From the NCBI GenBank assembly GCA_964304625.1, contig OZ199838.1, positions 1,240,001 to 1,304,000 of the forward strand: a stretch of 64,000 nt of DNA, given 5' to 3'. Origin of the DNA: Kudoa neothunni. Lineage: Eukaryota; Cnidaria. Numbering within the stretch: the stretch's first letter is position 1; each line of letters begins with the position of its first letter. The translations under genes and the position numbers were made by a program. The notes beneath the pieces were generated by a model that saw only the letters and a list, made by a program, of their open reading frames with translations, was not told where the DNA came from and did no database searches. Positions 36,838 through 47,543 of this stretch are shown in pieces.

Positions 36838-38849
36838 ATTAAATTTTTTGGATCCATAACATATAGGATAATTTATGCTCTATTAATGTTAATAAATAAC
36901 GACAAATTAAAATTACAACACAATTAAAATATTCTGCTCCGTAGAAATCTTCAACTATATATTTATCAGGGAAATGTTTGAGTGTGTAAATTTACAATAA
37001 TAAGACGAACACTTAGCCGTTGTTTCACAGATCTCGTCATATAGGAGACTATCGTATACAAATCCATTTGGTTGAAAACTTCCATCAACTAGGGGTTTAA
37101 TCTATTCTTATTTTATACACCTTTAGAAATCTATTGATTTACTTGGGTATCGCCAAGGTCATAACACTTGGTCAGGTTATAAAAACCCATAAGTACTTGA
37201 GCTTTTGACCTTTCGTTTAAATGGTGATACTAGGTAAATTATATATTTATGGGGTTTCGGTAGTTTATCATAATATCAAATAAGAAACATACATATTTTG
37301 GTGTTACGTCGTTGAAAGTAACTTGAATAAATTTTATACAAATATTAAAAGTAAACTACCGATCAAAAACAAACAAAAAGCAGCAATTATGCTCATTGAT
37401 AGAGTAATAAGTTTTGACGCATAACCGTTGAATTGGACGCTTTTATATCAGCTATTTTTATCGGTAGATAAAAATTATCAGACGAATTTATTCAAAATAA
37501 AATTATTGAGTTATTAATACAATCACATTTTGTATTTATTTCGATATGGTTGTTTGAAAATATCCGATTATAACCAACGCATCATTGAATTGAAGAAAAT
37601 TTTTGATAACGTCGAAAAAACTAATTATTTAATTTTTAAAAGATAGATAAAAATTGCTTGAATTGTGATATCATCAATAATCAGAAAATTATTTAAGCTA
37701 ACATTTGATTGAAATCTAAAATTTATGAATAAATTATAATTTTTTATATCGAAATATTATTTCAAAAACTTTATTGAGATAAAATTTATATTATTACGTA
37801 ATATTTTAAGATTAAAATTATTTTAACAATATTAATATAATAAAAAATATTAAATTAAAATATAATATAATATCATTATAAGATAAATTTAGATTCGAAT
37901 TCACGCACTATAGAAATTTTTTCAATATGACATGTCATGTCGTTTATAATATTGTAAAAGGTATTATTGCCAATAATTTGAAATTTATACTAACTACTAA
38001 CCTAAGTGCCATTGTTTCCATCATGATAACTCTGTATATTAATGTCAAAAAGAATTTGATTCGTTGAAATTTTATGAGAAATATTAACTAGATATCAAAT
38101 AAAAACTTTGTGATTAATATGAATTGGAAACGATAATTTGAAAAACATATGAGGATCTAAGTATCAATTTTTATTTAGTTACGAGATACGAGAGAAATAA
38201 CGTCAAAATCTAAACTTGTTCGATTTATTACATATTTTGATTAGTAATTTTTTGTAAAATCACCAACTTAAAAATTATTACATATTATTCAAATTTCAAT
38301 ATCTAGGTTTCAATTTTTTGTTAAAAAAATTGTCTGCATACAATAAAAATTTTTGGAGTACCTTTAAACTATAGAAGAACTAAAAATAGTCGATTTTTTC
38401 TAATCACAAAGAATGTACTATATTTATAAAGCTAAGTGGTCTTTGTGTGTCAGCAAATAGTCACGTGCAACAAAGTTTTTATTGTTATTAAGAGACATAT
38501 ATGAAAATTTTCAAAAATCACACTGTTTCAAAAATCTTTAAATTACTATTTCAGCCCCAAATGTCCCAAAATATGTTCAGAAATAGTGATTTTGTTGATT
38601 CAAGGTTGTTAATCGGATTACCTAATTATAAAAAAGGATTAACGCAAGCTTATGCCATAGTGACGGTCGTTTGAAGTTAACTTCTCCCTTATATGCTCTA
38701 TAAAATGTTAATTAAACGCTGCCATCTATCTTTACATATAGGGTCGGTGTGTCTGTTTGGATGTTTGCCTAAATACACTTCTTATGTCATGAGTTTAACT
38801 TATTTGACCTGATAAGAATACATTTAAAGATCTATCACTGGTTTTAGAT

Positions 38850-39545
38850 ATAACAAAAAATCTATATTTGCATTATTAATAATGAATTGGTGGAGCGTGC
38901 TATAAGCGGTTAGGTTTAAGCATTAGAATACAAGCCTTTTTCCTCATAGATTTCATTGAAATCATTCGTTATGTTGGGCTTTCAATGATTAAAGTCAATG
39001 CTGGCAGGCTGTTTTATTTTTATTTCATCCAATTATTTAAATTATTTATATTAATATTGGCACGTTTTATATAAGCTTGCGGGGGAAAAATGCATTAAAG
39101 CTCATGCCGGACCAGGGATAGCAATCTATCAATCTGGGTAACAAAAATTAATTTTCGTGTAGTTTCCTCTATCTCTAAATCATTTTCTATTTATTCGTCT
39201 GTCGTAAAGAGTGATGCACAAACGCTCTGAGCCGGACCAAAATTAACGTTTTAGATAACACTTTAACATGATCTAAATATATCAGGATTTTTAAAAATAC
39301 GACACTGACCTTGAATTATTTAATTTTGGTGCCGGGCCTCGAGATCGTAAATTTAGCGACGAGATTAGTACATCCCTGCAGAGAAATGATCTTGATCTAA
39401 ATTCCCAAATCCAAGTCGTTAATTAAAATGCTTTAACATTTTTCTAGTTTTTTTGCTTCTATAGGTCAATTTGAAACGTTATTATATTTTTGAATGTAAT
39501 TAAGGAACATATTGCAATGTAATCCCATGCAACGCTGGGCAGTAG
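38850..39545 (+). repeat. Dispersed non-coding repeat, family R2, copy 2
   Basis: Partner of 8720-9405. The best-kept blocks are GCCGGACCAAAATTAACG near 39232, GGTGCCGGGCC near 39330, GCAGAGAAATGATC near 39378 and GCTGGGCAG near 39535. Confidence 0.75.
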
Positions 39546-41290
39546 TTCGCGCAATTCTGACAATAACATAAATATAATTACGCATGCCCTATATTCCCAA
39601 TTTCTCCCAATGATGAATTAACACAATTTTTAAATATAAATTGATGAGAAAACAACATCTAAATTATGAAATAAAATACTCACGTTTTATTACTAGTAAC
39701 CACTCGATTGAGTCACGAATAGTGTGCACGCATTCAGCTCGCGATTTCTTAATCTTCTTATTGTAGTTTTTGAGGTCCTTTTTCTAGTGGTTGGACAAAA
39801 AAAATTATTATCTCAATTTATTTATAGTACAAATTACTTTTATTGGTCCAATTTTTTGTAAACGTCATATTTTAATTGAATTAGTGATTTGATTGTCTAA
39901 ATGAATAATTTGTCAAAACAATTAATCTTGTAATAATTTTAAGAAACTGTTTTCAAATTCAGTATAAATATTTAATGTACAATCTTTTAGTTTATGTATT
40001 TTTTTGGAGACAATAAGAATGTTTTAAACACTCTTTTTCGAAAAAACAATATAGATTTCAAATATATTTTTTAACAATTCTTCTACCTTATCGAATTTTA
40101 CCATAAAAACATCGTAGTATATTTATATTTACAGACGGTTATTATTTTCAATTTTATTTCATTGAAACTATTCAAAAAAATCCGATACTAATCCAGTAAA
40201 ATAAAAATTTTGAAAAAGTTTATTACACAATGTTAATTTTTATGTTGCATAATCAAATGTAAAAATTAATTCAGATTTTTATTATTATCAGTAAGAATTA
40301 TCTAAAACATATTTATTGATTTTTTTAAATTAATAAATTTTAAAACTAAATGGATTTTATTAACCAATAATTAAACTAATCGTTAACGATTTAAATTTTT
40401 AAAAATAATGGTCTTTTTAATTTTCACCCTTTTTATAATCTTAAATAAAAAATTCCTTTTTACTAAGAGAAATTTAGTCGAGAATCTTTAATTATAAAAC
40501 TGGATAGAAACTATTAAACATATCTGTGCCAGATTTTACAATGTCTATGACAACGGCTGTTCACTCAGTTAACGAAAATTAAATATCGTTTAATCTAATT
40601 TTCGAGCCTGTAATTTCAATTTAAGAATATCTGATGTGTGTTCATTTTGATTTTAAAAAATGAATTAATAATAAACAAAAAGTTTGTATTGAATTACATC
40701 ATAAGTATAATTACACACCCAGTATTAATTTAAAGGAACTTTTAAACAATGCTGATAAACTTTAATAATTTTAAATAACTAAAGCTTCCTTGCTTACTAG
40801 GTTCCTATAATAGTAGGATTAAAAAATGGAAATGTTTGTTAGATAAATAAATTGGATATTTCTGGTAAAAAAATTTATAAGCTTTACTAATAAAAAAATA
40901 TTTTTTTGTTTTGTATTATATTAAGATATTCCTTGTAATCGATAGTATCATTAAAGTCTCATTAAATCCAAGTTTAAATAATAATAAATTGTCCGATAAT
41001 TTTTAAAATTCTAAACATTTATCTAATACTCGTCAATATAAAACTAGAATAATCGTTTGTATATGAATCTGATCCATAGTGAATAAATTTGCTAATAATA
41101 ATTAAATAATTAATTAATTGAAAAAATTAATTATATTCCAAATAAATAATATACCTTATCTAGTTAAAGTCATACCTCATATTTATAAAATTTTTATAAA
41201 AAAAGGCATCATAAAATATATACAAATACGGAAATAAACATGATAAGATTGTTGTTTATTATGATCATTCACTGAACCAAGTGATGTAAT
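39546..41290. other. AT-rich stretch without recognisable gene
   Basis: All frames are closed at short intervals. Nothing recognised. Confidence 0.45.
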
Positions 41291-41455
41291 ATGCTAAAGA
41301 ATATTCTCGAAAATTTTCCACCTGTTGGTTTATCTAGACCTAAACCACATCCCAATAAGGTACGCATAAAGTTGTCACTTGGGGCATACACACATGTTTC
41401 GTATGATTTTTATAAATGGCATTATATCACCTTTGCTGTGTTAATACGTGGATAA
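41291..41455 (+). CDS. Possible 54-codon exon or small gene
   Basis: Reads MLKNILENFPPVGLSRPKPH, then PNKVRIKLSLGAYTHVSYDF and YKWHYITFAVLIRG. The composition is balanced and unlike the Ile/Asn/Lys noise around it, with a hydrophobic end that could be the start of a membrane segment. A donor-like GTACGC follows codon 23 and an acceptor TTTTCAG ends at 41461, so a spliced version is also possible. I do not recognise a family. It lies just upstream of a piggyBac-derived insertion that could have truncated a gene here. Confidence 0.25.
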   Translation: MLKNILENFPPVGLSRPKPHPNKVRIKLSLGAYTHVSYDFYKWHYITFAVLIRG

Positions 41456-41532
41456 TTTTCAGGAAAATACATCACCAGAATTTACACAAAAGTGCTATCA
41501 ATTTAACCCTATGAGTAACAAGAAAATTTACA

Positions 41533-42392
41533 CCTTCCAAGTAAAAAGGGGTAGAATCTACCCTATTTTTATTTTTAAATCTGTTTAAAATATAAGTTAT
41601 ATAATCTTAAATAGTTTTAATAGATTAATTCGAAAAGATTTTGAGTAAATCAAAAAACTTTATATTAAATGATTAACGTTATTCGCCGTACACTCTTGTC
41701 TTATCAACAGTAAATTGTTCTTTTTATCTAAAAATGTTCTTTTAATGTATAAGAATTTTTATAGGTTTATTGCGCACTAATATATGTAATGTATATACAA
41801 AAAGGCAACAAAAATAACGAGAAAGCGGTGTCATTTATTAAAAATGTCCAACAAACACGCCAGAAATATTGTTTACAACAAAACACTAAGCAAATGTCGC
41901 ATTTATGGACAGTTTTTATGTCGTACATTTGTTGATTGAAAAATCTCCGAAATATACCTATCATCAAGTTAATATTCTGTTTTATGAATGTGGCAACACC
42001 GAAACGATTATACAAGGTGTTTTCAGCTGGTGTTCGAGTAGACAGTGGAGTCTCAGCCTCCCATAATGCTCCATTTGTGGCAATAATACAATCGACTGGA
42101 AAGTTTATATGGAAATCGCATTTATCTGAAGATTCTTCGTTAGAAGGTCATAATAAGTGCCTGATTAGTCGAATCTGAGCAACTTTCACTGTATTCGCAC
42201 GAACTCATTGCATTGCACAAACAACGAGAGGAGAGCATGTGCACATGGGGCTTAATTATAGTGTTTCTTGATTTACTCCAAATCTAATCGATAGAATTGC
42301 CGGATACTATTAACACTTAAATAACTGTTTATTTCAAATAATTTTAGTCAAAAAAAATGGGGTAGATTTCTACCCCATTTTTACTTGGAAGG
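41533..42392 (-). mobile_element. piggyBac-derived element with internal deletion
   Basis: The ends are inverted repeats of about 37 bases starting CCTTCCAAGTAAAAA (41533) and ending TTTTTACTTGGAAGG (42392). Each carries a hairpin: GGGTAG-AAT-CTACCC (41549-41563) and TGGGGTAG-ATTT-CTACCCCA (42358-42377). The 860-base body keeps only part of a transposase on the minus strand: DCIIATNGALWEAETPLSTR, TPAENTLYNRFG and FIKQNIN (near 41950-42100), which match the piggyBac N-terminal block W-x-x-x-P-x-x-x-R-x-P-x-x-N. TTAA is not preserved at either side. The catalytic domain is absent, so it is a non-autonomous remnant. Confidence 0.75.
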
Positions 42393-42536
42393 TATTGTTG
42401 AGAGAACTTTTTTTATATTTAACTGATACACCTTTTTATTCCTTATATTTATACTATAAAAACGGTTACATGATTATAATGAATTTGGAAGATTAATCTC
42501 GGATTCACTGGGTAAAAAATGACTTTAAACATCACG

Positions 42537-42598
42537 TGGGGTAGATTTCTACCCCATATTACATAACATTACATATTACACAATATTACATATTACAC
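42537..42598. repeat. Solo copy of the palindrome plus short tandem repeat
   Basis: TGGGGTAGATTTCTACCCCA (42537-42556) is identical to the hairpin in the right end of the element at 41533-42392. It is followed by variants of ATTACATA and ATTACACA up to 42598. It may be the trace of a second insertion. Confidence 0.7.
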
Positions 42599-42673
42599 GG
42601 AGGGATAATAATATAAACGTATTTTCAAGTATATATTTGATAAATACAGAATCAAAATATATATGTGGTCTTT

Positions 42674-43139
42674 GTTAAAATGTAGAATAATGACCACATT
42701 TTCCGATTGAAGATAATTAATAGTTCGTATATTAATCCTATATTTTTTAAATTAAATTTATACAATCGCTATAATTAATCGTCTAATGATGGTATAAAAT
42801 GTGGAAAACCTATTCCTACAGATATGGAATTAATAATAGGCAATCGTTGATGATAAAATATAAAAATCGATAAAAAATCACAGTCGCCACACTCAAATTT
42901 TTGGATAAATAGCATGCTTTACTCGATCGATTAAATGATATGGCCTGTGGAAATAACTACGAGGGGCTAACAATTATTTATATGATAGATTACAGAAACT
43001 ATTATTAATAACAAATACAGTGCCGAAAGTAACTACTGGTGATGAAACATTGATAGATACAATAAATTAAAATAATTAACGGGTTCGATTTTTATCCTGG
43101 TCGCTGATTTGGATTACGGCCACTATTCTACATTTTAAC
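42674..43139. mobile_element. MITE-like element, family M1, copy A
   Basis: Ends are inverted repeats GTTAAAATGTAGAATAATG (42674) and CCACTATTCTACATTTTAAC (ending 43139). It has no coding capacity over 466 bases. Internal sequence aligns with 57578-58119, including CGATCGATTAAATGATAT-like, AACTATTATTAATAACAAAT and GCTGATTTGGATTACGGCCA blocks. Target duplications are unclear; TTAA is present at both ends but within the repeat. Confidence 0.85.
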
Positions 43140-43818
43140 CGGTTATGTACTATATACTGAAGATGGAACGGCCAGTGATATTTTATATGTGTATTACCAA
43201 TATTAAAATTAATATTTTTATCAAGAGAATTTAAAGGATTATATTTATATTTAAGGGGGTTGGAATTTTATAATATTTATACTTTTATGAGCAAAATGAA
43301 ATTTTTCGGCACCAAGTAATGCTCTTAATATTTATATTATTATATAGAGAAAATAAAATCAAAAATCTGAATCTATATTAAATAAATATATTGCTTTTAA
43401 AATTAGTTTGAATAATAAATAATTAATCTTCGCGAGTTTTCGTAGATTAATAAAAAACCATTAAATATATTATATTATTAAAAATAATAGGTTCGTTAAA
43501 ATAAAATATATTGAATTATTTATTATTGTAAAGAATATTGATTAGTTATGTTACATAATTAATCAATTATAAAGGAAAAATGACCTTGTATATTGTCAAT
43601 AAAATAAATTAACTGACTAAAGAAATAATACTTTTTGAATTAATTTATTTCGATAACCGTAAAAAATTTATCCAAAAAAATATATACAATAAATAGAATA
43701 AAAAGTTCATTCGAAAATAAACGGTGTAATCTCATTATGCGAATAATAATGGATTAAAGAGGAAAACTCAGTTCGTAAACCCGGCGAGTTTAAACAACCA
43801 TCGGGTCGGAAGCGTAAA
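43140..43818. promoter_or_regulatory. Upstream region of small membrane gene A
   Basis: AT-rich, no other gene seen. A less AT-rich patch (43770-43815, CCCGGCGAGTTTAAACAACC) lies just before the start codon and may be promoter or 5' leader. Confidence 0.3.
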
Positions 43819-44166
43819 ATGCTATCAAATAAAACAATCAATAAAAAATAGTAATTTATCTGAGAAATATTTGTAGATTATCCAATATATCAATATCAAT
43901 GAATTCAGTATAGATACCCCAAAAAACCACACGACTCATCACACTAGAGATGGTGCTGTTACAGCTATTATATTCCTGGTGTTTTTTTTATTTGCAATAG
44001 TAGTTTATCTAGTTTACAAATATTATTGCATGTCCAAAAAAGTATTTGTATTGTTATTCATAGATATTTATTTTTTAAGAAGTTCACCGATGAAGATGTT
44101 GAACTATCAATGGACAGTTATAACGCGCCGCTAATACAAACCCAAGGCCAATACGATAGCCACTAA
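43819..44166 (+). CDS. Small single-pass membrane protein A (83 residues, three exons)
   Basis: I do not recognise the family. Exons are 43819-43850, 43909-44041 and 44080-44166; introns are 58 bases (phase 2, GTAATT..TTCAG) and 38 bases (phase 0, GTATTT..TTTAAG). The protein starts MLSNKTINKKY with a sequon at N4 and has a second at N17 (NHT), a transmembrane segment at about 27-51 ending VYLVYKYYC, then a tail KKFTDEDVELSMDSYNAPLI to the end. No cleavable signal peptide is seen. If the sequons are used, the N-terminus is outside and the acidic tail cytoplasmic. Gene B (59091-59462) has the same exon plan, phases and Y-L-x-Y to intron distance of eight residues. Splice choice is inferred from frame; exons 2 and 3 are the surest. 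Confidence 0.7.
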
Positions 44167-44850
44167 AGAACACTATAAATTGGTGGATTTATGCGTATAA
44201 TGTTTTATTAGTTACGTTAACTGTGTTATATTCGGAAAGATAAAGATTTTTTTAAAGAAATTCTGTGTTGTATTTTTATAATAGGTATTCGTTTCTATTA
44301 AAATATATATAATATTATGGTAAAACAGGATCTCATGACTTTATTGTTTCAAACGAACATATTTTTGACAAATATAAATTAATTTTAATATATAATATTT
44401 CTTGCAAAATTCCAAGATAAATAACAATGTTTATATTAAATATATAGATGTTCAAAATAAAATAATCAATCGACTTTATATTAATATTAGAAATATGGCT
44501 CCAAAAATTATAATTGTAATAATATAGTTTTAAATACAAATTTAGATTAGAATATTTATAAAGTGGGCAGAAAAATAATTATATAGATCAAAATATGTAT
44601 TTTAAATTGGTATATTTAAAAAAATAGAGTTTTCATCGGAAATAAATACGGTAGGCAATCGATTTTTCTTATTTTTTAACTTCATGTTTCTTTTTTAAAC
44701 TGAAAGTTTCTGTAAAAATTAAAATTAAACAATAGAATATCATAAAAATTTAATTTAAAAAAAGTTTACAAATAAGGAAAATATGATGAAAATACGAAAA
44801 ATCCATCGTTACGGATTTTACATTTTTTTTGAATTTTTTGTAATTTTCAG
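44167..44850. other. AT-rich stretch between gene A and Tigger remnant 2
   Basis: Nothing recognised; the frame at 44333-44539 on the minus strand is AT-rich noise. Confidence 0.45.
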
Positions 44851-46130
44851 ATGACAAAAAAAAATATAAAAACAACAATTAAGGAAGAATATGAAATAAT
44901 CGAATTTTTTGAACACTTGCCTAATAAGGTAGCGGAGGATGCTACCTTTCAACATTTAAACTTCCTACAATTTCAACATTGGATGGCATTCTTAATAAGA
45001 AAGAAGAAATATAGAAATCCCATGAAGGCGGACTAACTTTAACGAAAAAAATTGAAATATAATACCAGAAAAGAGCTTGATTCGGAGAAGTTTGAGTGGA
45101 TTAATTGGATGCACTCAAAAAATTGAGCTAACTTCTATTAGTATGATTAATAAAATGAGAGAATTGCGCCAAAATTATTCGTGTGTGGATTCATTAATAA
45201 TAGACGGTTTAAACTGTTAAGAGTTTTTGTCAATATTCAATCTAAAATGGCAAGATTATCTTGATGATTTTTGTACTGTTGAAAGCGAAACAATTAAAAG
45301 TCGATTACGATGTTGTTAGATATAATAAAGGACTGCTCATCCGACTGTTTTTAAAATAGACGAGACTGCGCTATACTATCAGAAACTTGAGCTAAAAAAT
45401 TTTTTTGTATATGTTTGCATAGTTTTAGGGAAGTGCTATGCCACAACTAAGGAGAATGCCTATAACCGAATAAAAAAGAGATAAAAGAATAACAATCCTC
45501 TTTGGTGCTTTCATATTTTCATATCTGGTAAGAAATTCGACCCTTTTATTATTTGGCATTCTGCTAAACCGAGATGCTCCAAAAATGTAAAAAATCTTCT
45601 ATTAAAGTATGAATGTCTGATTATATGTTTATAAAATGTATAACTGGTTCAAATAAGTTTCTTGAATAAATTCCAATAAAATTGTTTTAGATTCGACATT
45701 GCAATTTCTAATTTTCACAATTATTTAAACCATATAAAAATAGGTTTTCTTCCTCAAAATACGAGAAGCGTTTTAAGGCCTTTAAGATCAAGGTATTATC
45801 TATTCGTTCAAAGGGATATTATATAAAAAAGAAATGACAGAAAAATTCTTTGTATTCGCAGAAGCTGTCTCTCTCCCAACTTTCCCAGATTTTCTGAAAA
45901 TTATGATTCTAACTCAAGAAGCCTGAGAGTCTGTTAGCAGTAAGACCATAAGAAATTGTTTTAAATCTAGATTTTCTTCTGCTAACGATAAAGATATAAA
46001 TAATGAAATTACGCTCCATGAACTAACAGAAATTGATGTGGAAATTGACGATATGTTCCTAGAGAAGCACTATAATTTTCTATGGATAATGAAGATTCAG
46101 TTAACTTACAACATAACATAGAAAAAGTAA
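44851..46130 (+). pseudogene. Tigger/pogo transposase remnant 2
   Basis: The 61-codon start, MTKKNIKTTIKEEYEIIEFF, resembles the CENP-B N-terminal helix-turn-helix. Later pieces are KIDETALYYQKLELKNFF (near 45354) with the first catalytic Asp, CFHIFISGKKFDPFIIWHSA then KPRCSKNV (near 45500-45580), DQGIIYSFKGILYKKEMTEK (near 45790) and ESVSSKTIRNCFKSRFSSAN (near 45928), all in the order of Tigger proteins. The second Asp region (L-x-D-N-x-x-x-H) is not readable. Stops are many, and element ends were not found. Its start lies 685 bases after small membrane gene A. Confidence 0.82.
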
Positions 46131-47543
46131 AAGAACCACAACGATGACGATATATCCTATAATTTACCAATCGATGATATTCCTTCGAAGGAAGTTATAT
46201 AATCAATTCAAAATCTTTAAAGTTTCTTATAGCTTAATGAAATTGGTGGGTACAACTTGGTCATAAAGCTGGAATATACGCTGTCAAACTAAGATAACTG
46301 ATTATTTCCGCAAATACGATTCTTAAAGTCGTTTCTCAGTTATTTTTTGGTTTCTATCAACAATTTTTCATTATTGATTATCAAAATTGATTAAAATTGA
46401 TGAGATAAGATAACAAACCATTATTATGGTTTCTTATCGCTGTAATAATTTAATTCGAAATCATTTAGTTTAAAATTTACAACAGAATCAATTTTTATTT
46501 AATCATAAAGATGAAATTATACAGAAAATAAATAAGTTTTTGAAATAAATGTCAAACGCCAATTAAAATATAAAAATTAAATTTACTCATATAAGTAATA
46601 GTATTAAACGGATTTATTTTTTTTATTAATTATTTATATTAAATGAAACATAAAATGAGATAAATTTTGATGAAGAACCATTTAAATCACTTCCCCATTA
46701 TCATGCATGATTTTGAAGATGTGCATGCACCAAAAATTTATCGACTTGTGCATATTGATTATATAATGCCATTGTTTAAAAATCAGACAAAAAAGAAATT
46801 TTAAATTCGTTTAAAGGTAGCCAGAAATTTTTACGTAGTTATGATGTATACAAATCAGATTTTTATTTTTTCCTCTGACTTGATGATAATAGATGACAAA
46901 AATGTTCGGAGCATTTTAACTTTTTAAATCGTTATGACTATTTAAATTTGTACGTAATATATTATTCTCAGACTGCCAACAAAAATTTTTTTATCATGAA
47001 AGAGTTAATTAATTATCAAGCTTAACCTGGAGAAGCGATAATGCACGCATGTACAATTTATATACAGAATCATTTCAAAATTTTCTAATAAAGAAAATTA
47101 TAATATTTTTTATGTCAAAGTTGAACATTTTTTTATTAATCAATGTAGATAAAAAAATTTTAATTTCAAAATTAATAACCACAATCAATTATTAATTGAC
47201 TGATATTATCTAAAATGTATTTTTAGATGTATTTGGTTTTGTAAAACTCTATTTAAATGTAAAAACATTTGATCAAATAATTAACGATATTTGTGTGTGT
47301 AATATAATCAATAATCACATTTGGTTATTAAAAAATTATCGATATATAATAAAAATTATTAAATTAATTCAATTATAAAAAATAAATAGATCAAAACAGT
47401 TAAGTTATGACATAATTTTGCATATTAGCGCGAAAAAATTCAAAATGTAATCCAACTAAACTAATATTACTCTAATTAACTATATTTTAATACATTTGGA
47501 TATATAACTAATCTAATATATTTCTACCAATACGATAATCAAT
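46131..47543. other. AT-rich stretch, 3' of the giant gene
   Basis: No gene seen. It must contain the 3' end of the minus-strand giant gene; no clear polyadenylation signal was picked out. Confidence 0.45.

Larger units (their letters stand above)
34331..38849. other. Long AT-rich stretch without recognisable gene
   Basis: Contains the GC-rich tRNA-like patch at 34986-35055 and two hairpins (35972-36010, 36800-36837), listed separately. No convincing coding region is seen in the 4.5 kb. Confidence 0.45.

Noticed and set aside
43877-44041. An alternative exon 2 of gene A starting at 43877 after TTTGTAG
   Set aside because: It needs a phase-0 upstream exon, and none was found. The acceptor at 43908 joins the ATG exon at 43819 in frame and matches the phase of gene B.
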